A DNA stretch of 64,000 nucleotides from Selaginella tamariscina (GCA_003024785.1 PUQB01000010.1:375456-439455); one strand, 5' to 3'. Numbered from the stretch's first letter, positions 24,252 through 36,848 are shown. The notes: generated by a model not told the origin, from the sequence alone. Program-made: numbers and translations.

Positions 24252-25412
24252 ATGGACGACTTGATTCCTGGCTTACCAGAAGACATGGCAACTGCTTGTC
24301 TAATCCGAGTAGATTATAGATCCCACAAGCACATGAGAAGGGTTTCAAGAAGATGGCAGTCACTGGTCGATTCGGACGGATTTCACCGCCTGAGAAGGAA
24401 GTTCGGTCAGCTGAGGAGCTGCATATGTCTGGTACAGCAGCAGGTCCACGTGAAGAAACCGGTAGTGCCGAGCCCGAGAAATGTGTACGTTTCTCCTGCT
24501 TCTTCCCCCAGAATTGTCAGTTGGGAGCTCATGGATTTCCCTGAGATTGTCGTTCCGGAGGAACTGGTGAGCAGTCCGAGGAGCCCCGCACACGGGGAGG
24601 AGGATTTCCAGCTGGGGTTGAGCCTGTTCGATCCGGTCGAGCAGATCTGGGAATGGCTTCCTCCTGTCCCGGTGTGAAGAACAGTGGGGTTCCCCTGTTC
24701 TGCCAGTCCGTGTTCGTGGGCCGGTGTCTTGTTCTCCTCGGAGGATGGTGTCCGGTGACGTACAGCCCGCCAAGACGGTCTTCGTGTTCAATTTCATCAC
24801 CAAGGAGTGGCGCCGCGCGGCTGACATGCTTACCGCGCGGTCCTTCTTCGCTTGCGCTGCGGTACCGCGCGGTAACTCCCTCATAGTCGCCGGCGGACAC
24901 GACGGCTGTAAAAACGCGCTCAGTACAGCGGAGATTTTCGATCTGGATTCCGACACGTGGGCGGCTCTCCCGGATATGACGCAGGAGCGAGACGAGTGCC
25001 GCGCGGTTGTCGTCGACGGTGAGTTTTGCGCGGTAAGCGGCTACACGACGGATATGCAAGGGATATTCTCCAATAGCGGACGTGTATACTGTCGGCGGTT
25101 GGAGGCGAGTCGAGAGCTTCTGGTCGGAGCGTACGTGTCCGGTTGTCACCTCGGACTCGGGGTGTATATACGGGTTCCAGAGGCACGAGCTGATGTGTCC
25201 GTAGTCGGGTGGACTCGGACTGGGTTACTGTTGGGTCGGTACCGGGAAACGCCAGGGTGTGCGTCTGTTCGGCCGTGGGTGATACTGTGTACGTGGCTAC
25301 GGACGATGGGAGTGTATACTTGATAGATACTGGAAAGCACTCATGGAATATGCTGAAGAATCCTAGTGAGTTTAGTGGTCTGGTTCATGCCGCGTGTACT
25401 GTGAAAGTGTGA
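24252..25412 (+). pseudogene. F-box/kelch-repeat protein, intronless, with frame breaks
   Basis: The N-terminus MDDLIPGLPEDMATACLIRV and RRVSRRWQSLVDSDGFHRLR form a plant F-box that would dock to SKP1 in an SCF ubiquitin ligase. Kelch-type pieces follow: FDPVEQIWEWLPPVP, VFVGRCLVLLGGW, VFVFNFITKEWRRAADM, RSFFACAAV, IVAGGHDG, AEIFDLDSDTWAALPDM, VYVATDDGSVYLIDT. The gene resembles plant KFB proteins of about 350-390 residues with no introns. The reading frame changes three times (near 24675, 24760-24780 and 25110-25210). The first change is repaired by a single base, so sequencing indels or recent decay are both possible. The coding region is markedly GC-rich compared with both flanks. Confidence 0.8.
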
Positions 25413-25689
25413 TTGTAAATTAAATAAATAATGTAATATAGTGTATATTTTATAATAAACTGACTTTTGGAACCAATGGATGGTAAACACGTGGAAGGCG
25501 TGAGAATCGGTGTATTGCACTTTTCATACACACACACGCATGTGTTAAGTAGGTGTAATATGGACGTGCGTGGCTATTCGGTGGTACAAGCATGGAATGA
25601 ATGCTTTTAGAAGGTTCTAAATTGGATATTTCTGTTAGGTTGGGGGACAAACTATATCACACCAAACTTCTGTAGTAACGTACATAAAG
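25413..25689. other. 3' flank of F-box/kelch gene
   Basis: Short AT-rich flank with a CA run near 25530. No gene is seen. Confidence 0.4.
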
Positions 25690-27602
25690 ATTCTTCACGC
25701 TGTGTGTTGTGTGTGTGTATGCGTGTGTGTTCTGTTATCATTTGGTATATCTTTATAGTGACATTCCAATATCTCATTGGCTTAATACAAACGTTAAATA
25801 GTAATAATTAATTAATAAGTGACATTCGACATCTCACTGGCTTAATACAGACGTTAAACAGTTAATAATTATTTATTATATAGATGGCCCAATTTGTATT
25901 ATGTGTGTCATTATAGGCGGAAAGTTCTATGGATGATGTGTATACACAAAGTATGGAGATTCTTCACGTGGTGTGTTCTGTTATAATATTTATGCTTTAG
26001 ATATATATTTTTATAGTGACATTTTGGACATCTTATCGGTTAATAATGGTGGAAAGTTCCATGCATGATGTGTATACACCTCCGGTGTGTGTGTGTGTTA
26101 TTTGTTATATATAGGCTTTGGTAGAGAGTTGTTTTCAGGTTCGCACAGTAGACACTAATTATTGCAGTGTCTTAGTCTATGTAGTATATACGGTAGATAC
26201 GTATCCATACAGATAAGATTGTATATGTGGCTTGTATCTATCTGTGTACATGTATCATTGTATAATACATTTGATGAAGTTATATATATATGTATGTTTG
26301 TGTACGTGTATGTGTGTGTGTATATTTATATGTTTTGGTGGAGAGTTAAACTATTCAGGACACGACAGACATGTAGATACTCAACCACACGTATACACGT
26401 ATGTATACACATATATGTGTATATACACATGCATGTGTGAGTTACACGTGTATGTCTTTTTTTTTCTATGCGGCAAATTGTCAAAAGTGGAACTTTTTGT
26501 AATTGTTTTGTGTTTTCTATAGTGTTATTTTCATAGCCTACATATACATGTTGACACTTTAATAATTTATATTCTCCGATGGATCAAATTTTAATAAAAT
26601 TATAGAGTTATTAAATTATATTTTTAAACATAATTTATATATCTTCATAGTAGTTGTTAATGTATAAAAAATTAAAGGGAATGCAAACGAGATTTTGTTT
26701 GGCTTGAATGCCTGTTTAAATTAAAATCTATGAAATAAGCTAACATTACATGATATTTAATTTATTAACTTATTTTTATATATTATATATACACATTGTA
26801 AATTTTATAATAAGATTTATATAAACATTTATAAGTGCACTAATTCAAGTATTTAATCTTTTTAAACTCTCTTTATAATTTTACATGACAGAAATATATT
26901 TAATACTCCAGTATATAATCTATTTATTTATTTGATTATATTTTAAATTTAAATCAAAGCCTACACCTCTTGTTTAAAAAAAAAAAAACATTTATAAGAA
27001 ATATTAAACCCTTTTTAATTATTTAATTTTTTTTAATTTACAAGCTTTTCTATAATTCTAGAATATCCTCTACTCAATATAAATTATTAAGTATTAAAAA
27101 TTATAAATTAATTACAGGAGAATAAGCTTAATAAATATACATTATGCTCGAAGAAATTTATATATTTCCATAAATATTCTTATTAAACTTCAAAATAGAA
27201 TATGAACAAATTAAATATAAAATGTTTAATAAAATAATTTTAAGTTTAGAATCTAAAAAATTAATTAATGAAACATATATTATTTTTGATAATTTTTATT
27301 TAAACAAATCCAATTATTAACCACTTTAATAAAAAATGAAATATTCTTGTTATTATTTTATTTATTTGTCTTTAAAATTAGAATGAATAGAATTATGTAT
27401 ATATATGTATATATAATCTTATCTACATCGATACGGGTAAACAGACATTTATATATCTACAAATTAATTATACGATGGAATACATTTATAAATAAGAAAT
27501 ACTTATAAGGGAATAAATCATATATTATTTGGATCTAGTGTAACGTGATAAGTCTCTCTCTATCACACACACATGCACACACACAATAGGTACTAACGTA
27601 CA

Positions 27603-27669
<67 letters not shown>

Positions 27670-28530
27670 GATTTATAAATTTGCATGTCATATGTGTGTA
27701 TATGTATAAATAAATATATTCTTTCTTGTAAGAGTATACATTGGTGTCGTGTATATAAGGTGTGTGTGTTCTAATATATATTTATATGTCTTGGTTATAG
27801 CGATATTTGTTCAAAAATATAATGCATAATTTATGTTTGTTCCAGTGTGTGTGTGTGTGTGTACGTACACAAGGCATGGTGCATATAGATGTCTGCCACA
27901 GAGATTATTTATATATTTCTTCTATTATATTTAAAATCTAGATATATATATTTAAAATTTTACATTTTATTTTGATAAAAAATTAAAAAAATTAAATTCA
28001 TAAGAACTTAAATCAATGAGTACCTTAATTAAAAAAATAAATTACGTAACAAAAGGACACGAAAAGTTACATATCAGTTCAAGCCGTTGTCTCTTGACGA
28101 GGCACCACACAAACGCATGCACATACGACGTAAACATGTGTATATATATATAATATTTTTTATTTATTTTATTTTATAATATAAAGAGAAAGTAAAATAT
28201 TTACACGGACTCCACTTGTATGTAAAACCATCTCAATTTATCATACACATGATCTCTCTCTCTCTCTGCACACACACACACACAAGGTGTGTAAATAGAC
28301 GTCTTCGCTGCATATACATGTCTTCTAAGTGTTTATATATACATATATATGTGTGTGTGTGTGCGTGTGCGTGTGCATGGATATACCATGTCCCCATGTG
28401 CTTTGCACACGATGAGAACATGTAATATGCACAATCATGTCATGCACATGTATATACTGCAGGTTGATCTAATGAAAAAGTATATTTATATAATTTCTTA
28501 GAAATAAAAAATAAAATTAAAAGGACGTGC
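25690..28530 (+). repeat. Tandem duplication of non-coding DNA, unit 1
   Basis: About 2.8 kb that is repeated head-to-tail at 28540-31150. Shared landmarks include GACGTTAAACAGTTAATAAT, CATGATGTGTATACACCTCC, ATTGCAGTGTCTTAGTCT, CTTGTATCTATCTG, GGCAAATTGTCAAAAG and TTTGCACACGATGAGAACAT. A sub-repeat GTGACATT...CGTTAAACAGT appears three times near its start. The unit contains a long (TA)n tract and no coding frame. Confidence 0.8.
27606..27666 (+). repeat. (TA)n microsatellite
   Basis: About 30 uninterrupted TA units, in the first tandem unit only. Confidence 0.95.
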
Positions 28531-28539
28531 CCAACAATT

Positions 28540-31150
28540 TTTAATGTGTGTGTGTATGCGTGTGTGTGTGTGTTCTGTTATAATATTTAGAATCTCATTG
28601 GACGTTAAACAGTCAATAATAAAAGTGACATTGGAACATCCGCTGGCTTAATAGAGACGTTAAACAGTTAATAATAATAATAATAATTCTATAGATGGCC
28701 CACTGCTATGCAATTTGTATTATGTGTTGTTTGGTAGTTGAACATCTAGCGGAAAGTTCTATGCATGATGTGTATATACGCGTATGCTGAGAGAATATCC
28801 GGGCTGAATCTTTATATGTTAGCTTTAGATATAATTTTAAAAATGATATTAGAACAACTTACTGATAGTACAAACGTTAAACAGTTAATAATAATATCTC
28901 AGAGACAATGCCTGGCATTGGGTATGTGTGTGTGGTAGTCATTATAGTGACTGTTAGTCCATGCATGATGTGTATACACCTCCGGTGTGTGTGTGTGTCT
29001 GTTATTTGTTATATATTGGATGGTTCCCAATAAATATTGCAGTGTCTTAGTCTTAGTATATACGCTATAGTACATATAGATACGTAGATAAGGATTGTAT
29101 ACTTAACATACATGTGGCTTGTATCTATCTGTACATGTATTGTATGCATTGTATGGTATGTGTATGAAATCTATATATTCTCATTCATATATATGTGTGT
29201 GTGTGTGTGTGTTATTATATATTTATGTTTAGGTGAAGTCTTTATTTAGGGAAAATCACATTTATACTTCTGAAATTTATCATATTTACATATGTTCTTA
29301 ACAGTTTTATATTTACATATATAGCTCTGAAACTTCAATTTAAATTTATAATTTTCAAAATTAAAAATTAAAAAACATTATTAAAAGATCAATAAAAATT
29401 TATAAATAATTTATATTTTATTATATTTTAAAATATAACATATCATAACATAATATAATTATTTTTAAAAATATTTCATTTTTGACTATGATAATTTTTT
29501 GATATTTAACACTTAATAAACTCAATTATTTCATTTGTAATGTATTATAATTAAAAAATATATATTAATTAATATTGTTATTTTAAAAATCAAAATAGTA
29601 CAATTAAAGTTTCTTAAGGATATATATGTAAATTTAAATTTTTATAAAGATATATATAAATATAAAACGTTTAAAGATATATAATGTAATATTTCAGGGC
29701 TATAAATGTAATTTTCTTCTTTATTTAACTGTTTAGGATACAATGAACACATGTAGATATTGAACAACGTTTACACATATGTACATATATATGTGTATAC
29801 ACATGCACGTGTAAATTACACATGTAAGGTTGCTTCTTTCTATGTGGCAAATCGTCTGTTTCTTTTTACGCGGTGCAAATTGTCAAAAGATATTCTTTTC
29901 AACTCAATGTTATTTTCATAGCAAACGTCTTTAATAATTTATATTATCTGTGAATTAGATTTTGATAAAATTATAGAGTTATTAGAGTATAATTTTTTTA
30001 ATAATTTCTATATCTCTAAGAAAGTATTAATGTATAAAAAAGAATAATTAAAGAGAAATTTATGCTGTTGAAAAATCTAAAAACAAGTAAACATTAAATA
30101 TTCAGCATAAATATTTAATACTTTATTATATAATTTATTAATATATTAACATATAATTATATTTTAAATTTACATCAAGGATCAAACCTCTATTTTGTTT
30201 AAATAAAATTTATAAGCTTTATTATTTATACTCTATGTCATATTCTTTAATTATGTAAATGTTTTAATAATTACAAGCTTTCTCTATAATTTTATATGAC
30301 TACGCATATCCTCTTAACGAATATCATTATTAAGTATTAAAAATTATAAATTAACAACCGTATAATAAACTATATAAATAGAAAAATAATAAAGTATTGA
30401 AGGTTTATAAATGCTTTATCTAAAATATGGCTAAATGAAATTTTAAAATTTTATAGTAATTTTAAAAACTATATTTTAATCCTTAAAGAAAGTTTTATAT
30501 TTCCATAAATATTCTTATTACACTTCAAATTGAATACTAACAAATTAAAATATAAAATGTTTAAGACACAAATAATTTAATTCTATAATCTAAAAAGTAC
30601 TTAAATAAAACTTCTATTATTTTTGATAATTTTTATCTAAGAAAATCCAAATATTAACCATATTTAAAAAATGAAATATTTTATTTATTTATCTTAAAAC
30701 CCTATAGTAATAATTCTGTATTTAGATTAAAAAATAAAATTAAAATAAAAATGATATGAAGTCGTATGATTATACTTTTAATAAAATGATTTAGATATTT
30801 AAGAATTATAAGGTACAATATGAATGTAATAATTTCACGATCCACACATACATGTATAATATTATAGAAGTGAACTCCCCACAGAAGCACCACACAAATG
30901 GACACACACACGGTATAAACATGTATATTATATAAGGAGAGAGTCAAATATCGACACGTACGTACTCCATTTGTATGTAAAGTTGTGTGTGTGAAAATCC
31001 CATGTCCCCATTGTGCTTTGCACACGATGAGAACATGTCAATCATGTCATGCACATGCATATACAGCAAAACTGTTGAGTTCTAATTAAAAAAATAGTTT
31101 TATGTTTTCTTAGATAATTTATAAAGTAAAAAAATTAAAATTAAAACGAC
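28540..31150 (+). repeat. Tandem duplication of non-coding DNA, unit 2
   Basis: Second copy of the unit at 25690-28530 with the same order of landmarks. It carries a 471 bp MITE-like insertion (29249-29719) missing from unit 1, while unit 1 has the long TA tract. Divergence by eye is substantial, so the duplication is not recent. No gene is recognised. Confidence 0.8.
29249..29719. mobile_element. MITE-like element with 8 bp target duplication
   Basis: The element is flanked by TTTATTTA at 29241-29248 and 29720-29727. The left end GGGAAAATCACATTTATA and the inverted right end GAAGAAAATTACATTTATA match, followed in both by CTGAAAT, giving imperfect inverted ends of about 30 bp. The interior is AT-rich and non-coding. 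It is absent from the corresponding place in tandem unit 1, which confirms an insertion. An 8 bp duplication fits the hAT superfamily. A diverged relative lies near 33181-33430. Confidence 0.8.
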
Positions 31151-31277
31151 TTATATGTGTGTATTTTATTATGTGTGTGTGTGCGTGTGTGTTATGAACG
31201 CATTTCCCATAATTTATTCGATTTAAATTCTGCGTTAAATAACAAAAATCTTTTGGTATATCCCAAAAATATACCAC

Positions 31278-31652
31278 TCATCTCTTAAGTTTCTGCACTG
31301 TAAACTTCCCTTGATCACAAGAAACAATTATCCTATTGTACACAGCCAGATCATCTGTATCAATCAGTATCTGTGTGTTTCCTTCCTCGGGACTCTGCCG
31401 GGACTTCGCAAGCATTCCCATCTGGTAATATGTATCAGTCCCAGAAATATCCACTGCAATTCTCTGCTCGGAATTGGGCAGGATTGTATGCCTGAGGCGA
31501 CCGAATTCCTTCTTATATCTGTCCCTGAACAAGATTGTGTGCTGCGTGTTGTTCTTTATAGAGGTTCTCCCTCGTCCCTCTTCTACTACAGATGCAGTTC
31601 TACTCAATGCAAAGCACTTCATATTTATAAATAATTCGAGGAAATTCTGCAC
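31278..31652 (-). CDS. Small uncharacterised protein, paralogue 1
   Basis: A 124-residue open frame without an obvious signal peptide. It shares a pattern with the gene at 34884-35300: an N-terminal Cys, then RDRYKKEFGRLRHTILPN, TYYQMGMLA, ILIDTDDL, a short spacer with R-I and a final KFTVQKLKR. Conservation of this pattern between the two copies supports a real gene. The mix of alternating hydrophobic residues suggests a small beta-rich domain. I do not recognise the family and assign no function. Confidence 0.6.
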   Translation of the reverse strand: MQNFLELFINMKCFALSRTASVVEEGRGRTSIKNNTQHTILFRDRYKKEFGRLRHTILPNSEQRIAVDISGTDTYYQMGMLAKSRQSPEEGNTQILIDTDDLAVYNRIIVSCDQGKFTVQKLKR

Positions 31653-33496
31653 AAAAAATGAGAAAAAATATATAAATTTTTTTGTTTTTAAAATAATTCT
31701 AGCTAATTAGAAAAGATATGAACGACTAGCTATGAGAATTTTCTCTGGAACTTGTAGAATTTATATCAGGCTTGTACTTGTAAGAGTGTTGACTTAGCGC
31801 GTACCTCATTTTAAATATATTTTGAATTGTCATACGCGTATTTACCTGTATAATTGACAATTTTCACTCGGCTGTTGTTAATAATTTAATAATTTTTAAA
31901 TAAATGGTATTTAAACATGGTTAAATAAGTGATAATTTAAATCATAGTACACAGAGATATTTCCGATGACATTTCCTTAATGTATATACAAATTCTTTGT
32001 TTATGTACAAGTAATTTCATATCTCTACTATTGAAGCTGAGGAGCAGTTTCTAAGAGATAACAGAGGCAATCTCTAAGGGAGTTTTTTTTAATTTTAATT
32101 TACTCTAAAGCAGCTTTTAAAATAATTAACTCACATCACACAATAAAAAAAAGTAAAAGATGGTAAAATTACAATTAAATCCAACTATAAATCGTTTGAG
32201 GTCGTGCATAAATGTTCATCATTAATTAATACACTTTTATAGTATATATAATAATAGTTCACTACTTTATATGTCCTTTGCTATCGACAATATTGATTTA
32301 TAATTTCAAGTTACTTTTAAAAATTAAAGATTGACGAATAGTCTCCTGGATCCCTTCGCGGTGACTACATAATTTGAAGAACAACAGTGCCGAAGTTAAG
32401 TGATGTTATTACTTACATACTTTTTAAAATTAAATATTGAAATTATGTATTTCCTTTTGTTGAGATATATTATTGATATTTACTTTAATTATTATATTTT
32501 TTTTCTTAATTAGTAATATTTACTTTCTTTCATCTTTTTATAAAAATTATTATTAAAATCTATTTTAATTTTTCTTTTTTTTCAGAATTGATATTAAAAC
32601 TTTATTATTGATATAAAATATTATTTATAATAATATTTCAAAAGGAATGTAATGGACTTTATAAAAGTGTTATTTTTTTTTTCTTTTCATAATATTTTGT
32701 AAACCTCACAAAATGTATTGAAAATTAATTATATGTTTTTAAATAAAAATATATTATTATTATCGTTATTTTAAAATTAAAATTTGAAAAATCCTTCTTA
32801 AATTATAAATTTATTCCACACTTCAATTCATTTAAGTAGTGTATACAACACCATAATCATAATAATTATTAATGTTTATACATGTGTGTAACATATGCAT
32901 GATATATATGTCAAATTGTATTGTTTTATAGTATATGAATATTAATCACATGCTATTATATCTTATTGTCATTGTTATTTTCTTATGATATTATTATATC
33001 ATTATTATATGTTATATAAAAAATGATATATACATTATATTATGATCAACATCATTATTATTTTTATTTTATCTTGCTAAATTAAAACTTAATTATATAA
33101 TTAAATTAAGAGAACTCAGCTTTTATGATAAGAATTAATATTGGATACTTATAACATTATATATTTATTATAAATAATATTACCTTAATGATTTAATTTA
33201 TTAAGTACCTTTCTTGTAATATAATATAATTATTTCAAAAATATGTTATTTCTTAACATTTGCTATTATAACATTTTCAACATTTAATAATTAATGAATA
33301 TGTTATATGTCGAATACATAATTTTTATTAAATATTATTATTTAAAAATTAAAATACAAAAATCAAAACTTTTCAAATGTATAAAACTTTTACAAAGGAT
33401 ATATATGTAAATTTAAATTTTATGTCATTCCCGATAGTGTAATGTAACAATGGTACCAACATTATCAATTTAATTAAGTGGTATATTCGGTTTTAG
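31653..33496. other. AT-rich intergenic DNA with a MITE relic
   Basis: Very AT-rich sequence. Positions about 33181-33430 resemble the right half of the MITE at 29249-29719 (shared GGATATATATGTAAATTTAAA). Near 32345-32400 a short GGATCCC...CCGAAGTTAAG stretch recalls 5S rRNA but is too small to call. Otherwise nothing is seen. Confidence 0.45.
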
Positions 33497-34019
33497 ATGC
33501 AATTTGCCCTTAGTATATTTTCTATTTGCTCTTTACCCTTGCTATCAGAATCTTTCTATCCACAATTGGAGATGTATATTTATCTATCGACTCCATTCAA
33601 GGTATGGCATAGAAATATAAGGCATATATATGTTCACACACACACACACACACACACACAATTTCAGGTTTATAATGCACTTGGTAGCAACAAATCTGCT
33701 GATATCAGTGACTTGAAGAAATCTATACTTCGTACAGTCTCTAACACAAGGCGTGGCAAGGTGTGTGTGTGTGTGTATGTGTGTGTGTGGGTAGCTGGGA
33801 TAATGTTATATAATTTGTGTGTAGCTAGCTACACGGGAACAAAAGCAGAATATTTTAACATTTGTTGAGGTAAGTTTTACACGGGTTATACACCAACTGA
33901 GTTTCTTATTTGATTTTTAGAAGCTTGAAACGTTAAACACTATTAAAAGACCTGTTAATTCCGATCTTTTACCTGGAACTTGGGCCCTATTATATACAGC
34001 ACCAGTAAACGGTGAGCTG

Positions 34020-34076
<57 letters not shown>

Positions 34077-34734
34077 GTGTGTGTGTGAGTGTGAGTGTGT
34101 GTGTACGAATGTATGTGTGTGTGTTTTCTACAGAAGAAACAGCTGATAGATATGCTGGGACTGAGGAAGGGCCATTCTTATCAAGAATCAAACCTCTTAC
34201 GTTCGGAAGTGTGAAACAAACGAGAAGTTTACAAGTGCGTGTGTGCGTGCGTGTGTGTTATTCTTATAAGCTGTTTACGTTCAGATAATTGACATAGCTG
34301 GAGGGAACGTGAGAAATATTGCAGACTTTTCGTTCTTGGGATTAACTGGTATATATGTATTATGTGTGTATGTATGTGATAATGTATTCACACACACGCA
34401 CGAGTGCTTTGTAGGTTCTCTGTGTATATATGGCAAAGCAGCCAAAGATACATCATTAGAGAAAGAAGGTATTAGGCTCCTGGTCACATTTGAGAGCTTT
34501 GAATTAACAATTAACAAGATAAGAGTCGAGAGGATATCCCTCGGCTTCATCAAACCCAAAGGGTGAGGAAATATATACTGTCGTATGTATACACATACAT
34601 GTGTGTGTGCGCGTATGTGTTAACTTGAATATTACAGATGGGTCGATACCACATACTTGGATGAAGAAATGAGAGTTGGTCGTGGTGATAAAGGATCGAT
34701 TTTTGTAGCTGTAAGGAGCAAATTAGAGTCATAA
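33497..34734 (+). CDS. Fibrillin / plastid-lipid-associated protein (PAP family)
   Basis: Fibrillins are lipocalin-like proteins that coat plastoglobules or act in thylakoid and stroma. Seven exons (33497-33601, 33668-33760, 33921-34011, 34134-34234, 34285-34348, 34415-34562 and 34638-34734) join in frame to 232 codons with GT-AG introns. Family motifs are LPGTWALLYTAPVNEE, LLVTFESFELTINKI and GWVDTTYLDEEMRVGRGDKG followed by SIFVAVR, the conserved C-terminal block. The predicted N-terminus is short and hydrophobic and does not look like a good transit peptide, so an upstream exon may be missing; an acceptor-like TTTTAG directly precedes the ATG. Introns 2 and 4 start in GT microsatellites and intron 3 holds about 26 TA units. 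Unlike its neighbours the gene has no frame break. Confidence 0.9.
34022..34073 (+). repeat. (TA)n microsatellite in fibrillin intron 3
   Basis: About 26 TA units lying a few bases after the donor site of exon 3. Confidence 0.95.
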
Positions 34735-34883
34735 TGTTCAGTACACAAGTACCCATGTGAATTCTGAGTTTGATATGCATGTATATTGTGTGTGTGTGAG
34801 GATCGGATAATCTTTGTGATTAAGAAGCTTTTATTAACATGATATATGTGAAAGAATGAAGTTATGTACGATTGAGATCTTGA

Positions 34884-35300
34884 TCACACTCTATTACTCT
34901 TTTCGAGCACAAATTTATCATTCTTCTTCTCAATGGTAATCCTCTTCTGGGTAATCAGATCCTCTGTATCAATGAACAAAGGAGGAATAGTAGGCTCTAC
35001 CTTACTGTCATCGCCGTCGTCCACCATAACGAGAACTGCCATTCTGTAGTAAGTCCCTGCATCTTTCAAGTTCACCTCCACTTTCTCTGTCTGATTGGGT
35101 TTCACTTTGTGCCGCAGAATCCCATAAACCTCCCTCTCTCTGTCCCTCAGCGCCACTGTCTTCTCCGTCTTGTTCACGATCTCTACACTGGGCAGCTTCT
35201 GTTTATGAATTTGGGGAAGACATTTGCAGGAAAAACACCCCATCTGTGAAAGAAGACTTCGATGTACAGTAGATTGTTCTTTGTTAATTGCAGACTGCAA
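34884..35300 (-). CDS. Small uncharacterised protein, paralogue 2
   Basis: A 138-residue frame; the more likely start is the internal Met before GCFSCKCLPQ, giving about 119 residues. That N-terminus, MGCFSCKC, could be myristoylated and palmitoylated (Gly2 and Cys3), which is an inference. The core matches the gene at 31278-31652: VEIVNKTEKTVALRDRER, YGILRHKVKPNQTE, TYYRMAVLV, FIDTEDLI and KFVLEKSN. The two genes lie on the same strand on either side of the fibrillin gene. The stop is about 150 bp from the fibrillin stop, so they are convergent. Function unknown. Confidence 0.65.
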   Translation of the reverse strand: MQSAINKEQSTVHRSLLSQMGCFSCKCLPQIHKQKLPSVEIVNKTEKTVALRDREREVYGILRHKVKPNQTEKVEVNLKDAGTYYRMAVLVMVDDGDDSKVEPTIPPLFIDTEDLITQKRITIEKKNDKFVLEKSNRV

Positions 35301-35759
35301 TTAGATTTCTACAGTAGATTGTTCTTTGTTAATTGCAGACTGCAATTAGATTAGATGTATACGCGGATTCAACACGTAGTGATGACGTACATACCATATA
35401 CAAGTCGCCATGTTCTTTGTTGTATGAGGTTCGTCGCAATGCAAGAATTTAAAAATAAAATAGAAAAAACCTTTTCTGTCCTACGTGGCAGACGGACGTT
35501 TAAAATAATACATACAGTATTCTATTCATATGTATTTTATAGATTACCATTTATATTAACGAAATATACGGTATAATATTCAAGCTTATACTCTTTAAAA
35601 TTTTCCAAAGTGATTGATATTATATTTCTCAAACATTATACTCATATTAAAGTTTCAATCAAGATTTAGGGCATATGTGTCAAATGACGTCAATGATAAC
35701 GTGGCATGTCACCTAAGCATCAGTTTATTATTAATCTTATATTTTAAAAAGAGTTTAGC
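35301..35759. other. Intergenic DNA up to the DNA transposon
   Basis: Contains a direct repeat of about 45 bp (CAGTAGATTGTTCTTTGTTA with TGCAGACTGCAATTAGAT) near 35265-35352, upstream of paralogue 2. No gene is seen. Confidence 0.5.
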
Positions 35760-35834
35760 CAGATAAATATACTAATTAATGTGTTTAAGATAAATTAAGC
35801 TCCATAAGTGTGAGAAAATGTGTGTATGTACATC
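35760..35834 (+). repeat. Left terminal inverted repeat of DNA transposon
   Basis: Matches the reverse complement of 39828-39904 at most positions over about 75 bp. Confidence 0.85.
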
Positions 35835-36848
35835 TATGGCATACAATATAAAAATTTAATATATTATGTAAGTGCAAAATCACACATTTTTATTTTTTTA
35901 TTTATATATTTGTGTTTAAATAATTTTATTTTAATATTATAAATGTTTCAATACTTAATTTATAAAATACAAGATGCCACTACGTATTTAAAATAACTTA
36001 AATTATTTTTAAAAAAATATATCTTAAGATCATTCTTATTCAAATTTAACATTTAAGTATTTTTTTTTCTTAAATTAATTTTAATAAGCTGTTTTGTTTA
36101 CAACCATAGTTTAGGATACTTTAAATTTAAATTTAAATTTTCTTTTTTTCATATTTTTATACTAATGAGAAAGCTTCAACTAACAAAAAATTAAATTAGT
36201 TTTTATGCAATAAAAAGCAATTTTTTTGTTTATAAACTAAATTTTAAAAAATGTAAAAAGTATAAAAATAAATTTCACAACTAAAAGAATATAATTATAA
36301 ATATAAAATAAGAAAGAATGGAGCTTAACTTGTATAGCTTTTTTAAACTATGTTATTATAATGTTAAATTTGGATAAAATAAATCTAATTTGAATAATAA
36401 TTTATACTAAGGTTAAAATTTAAAATAATTTTTAATATGCTATATATTTGATTATTTACTTATAAATTGAATATTGAAAATTTTTAATATTAAAATAAAT
36501 TTAACATAGATTTATTTAAATTAGATAAAATTAACCTATTTCTAATTTTATAAATTTAACATAGATTAACATATATTGCCTAATATAACAATTAAGGAAG
36601 AGCATAAGAGGTACATTATATAAATATTGATGTTGTTATTAAAATATTAATATTTAAATATAACATTATTAATTAAAAATTTGTAGTAGTAATAATATAT
36701 ATAATATAAAATCCTATAATAATATAGTCAATCTTCCATATCATTTTTTAAATTTATATAGTTAAGTAAACAATTTGGTACTATTATTAAAGAGTTTATA
36801 ATAATTATGAATATTAAATATATGATATTTTATAATTTTGTAATTGCT

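Noticed and set aside
32338-32400. 5S rRNA-like stretch (GGATCCC then CCGAAGTTAAG)
   Set aside because: Only about 20 bases match and the spacing and the rest of the 5S sequence are missing. Too weak for an RNA gene or a 5S-derived SINE.
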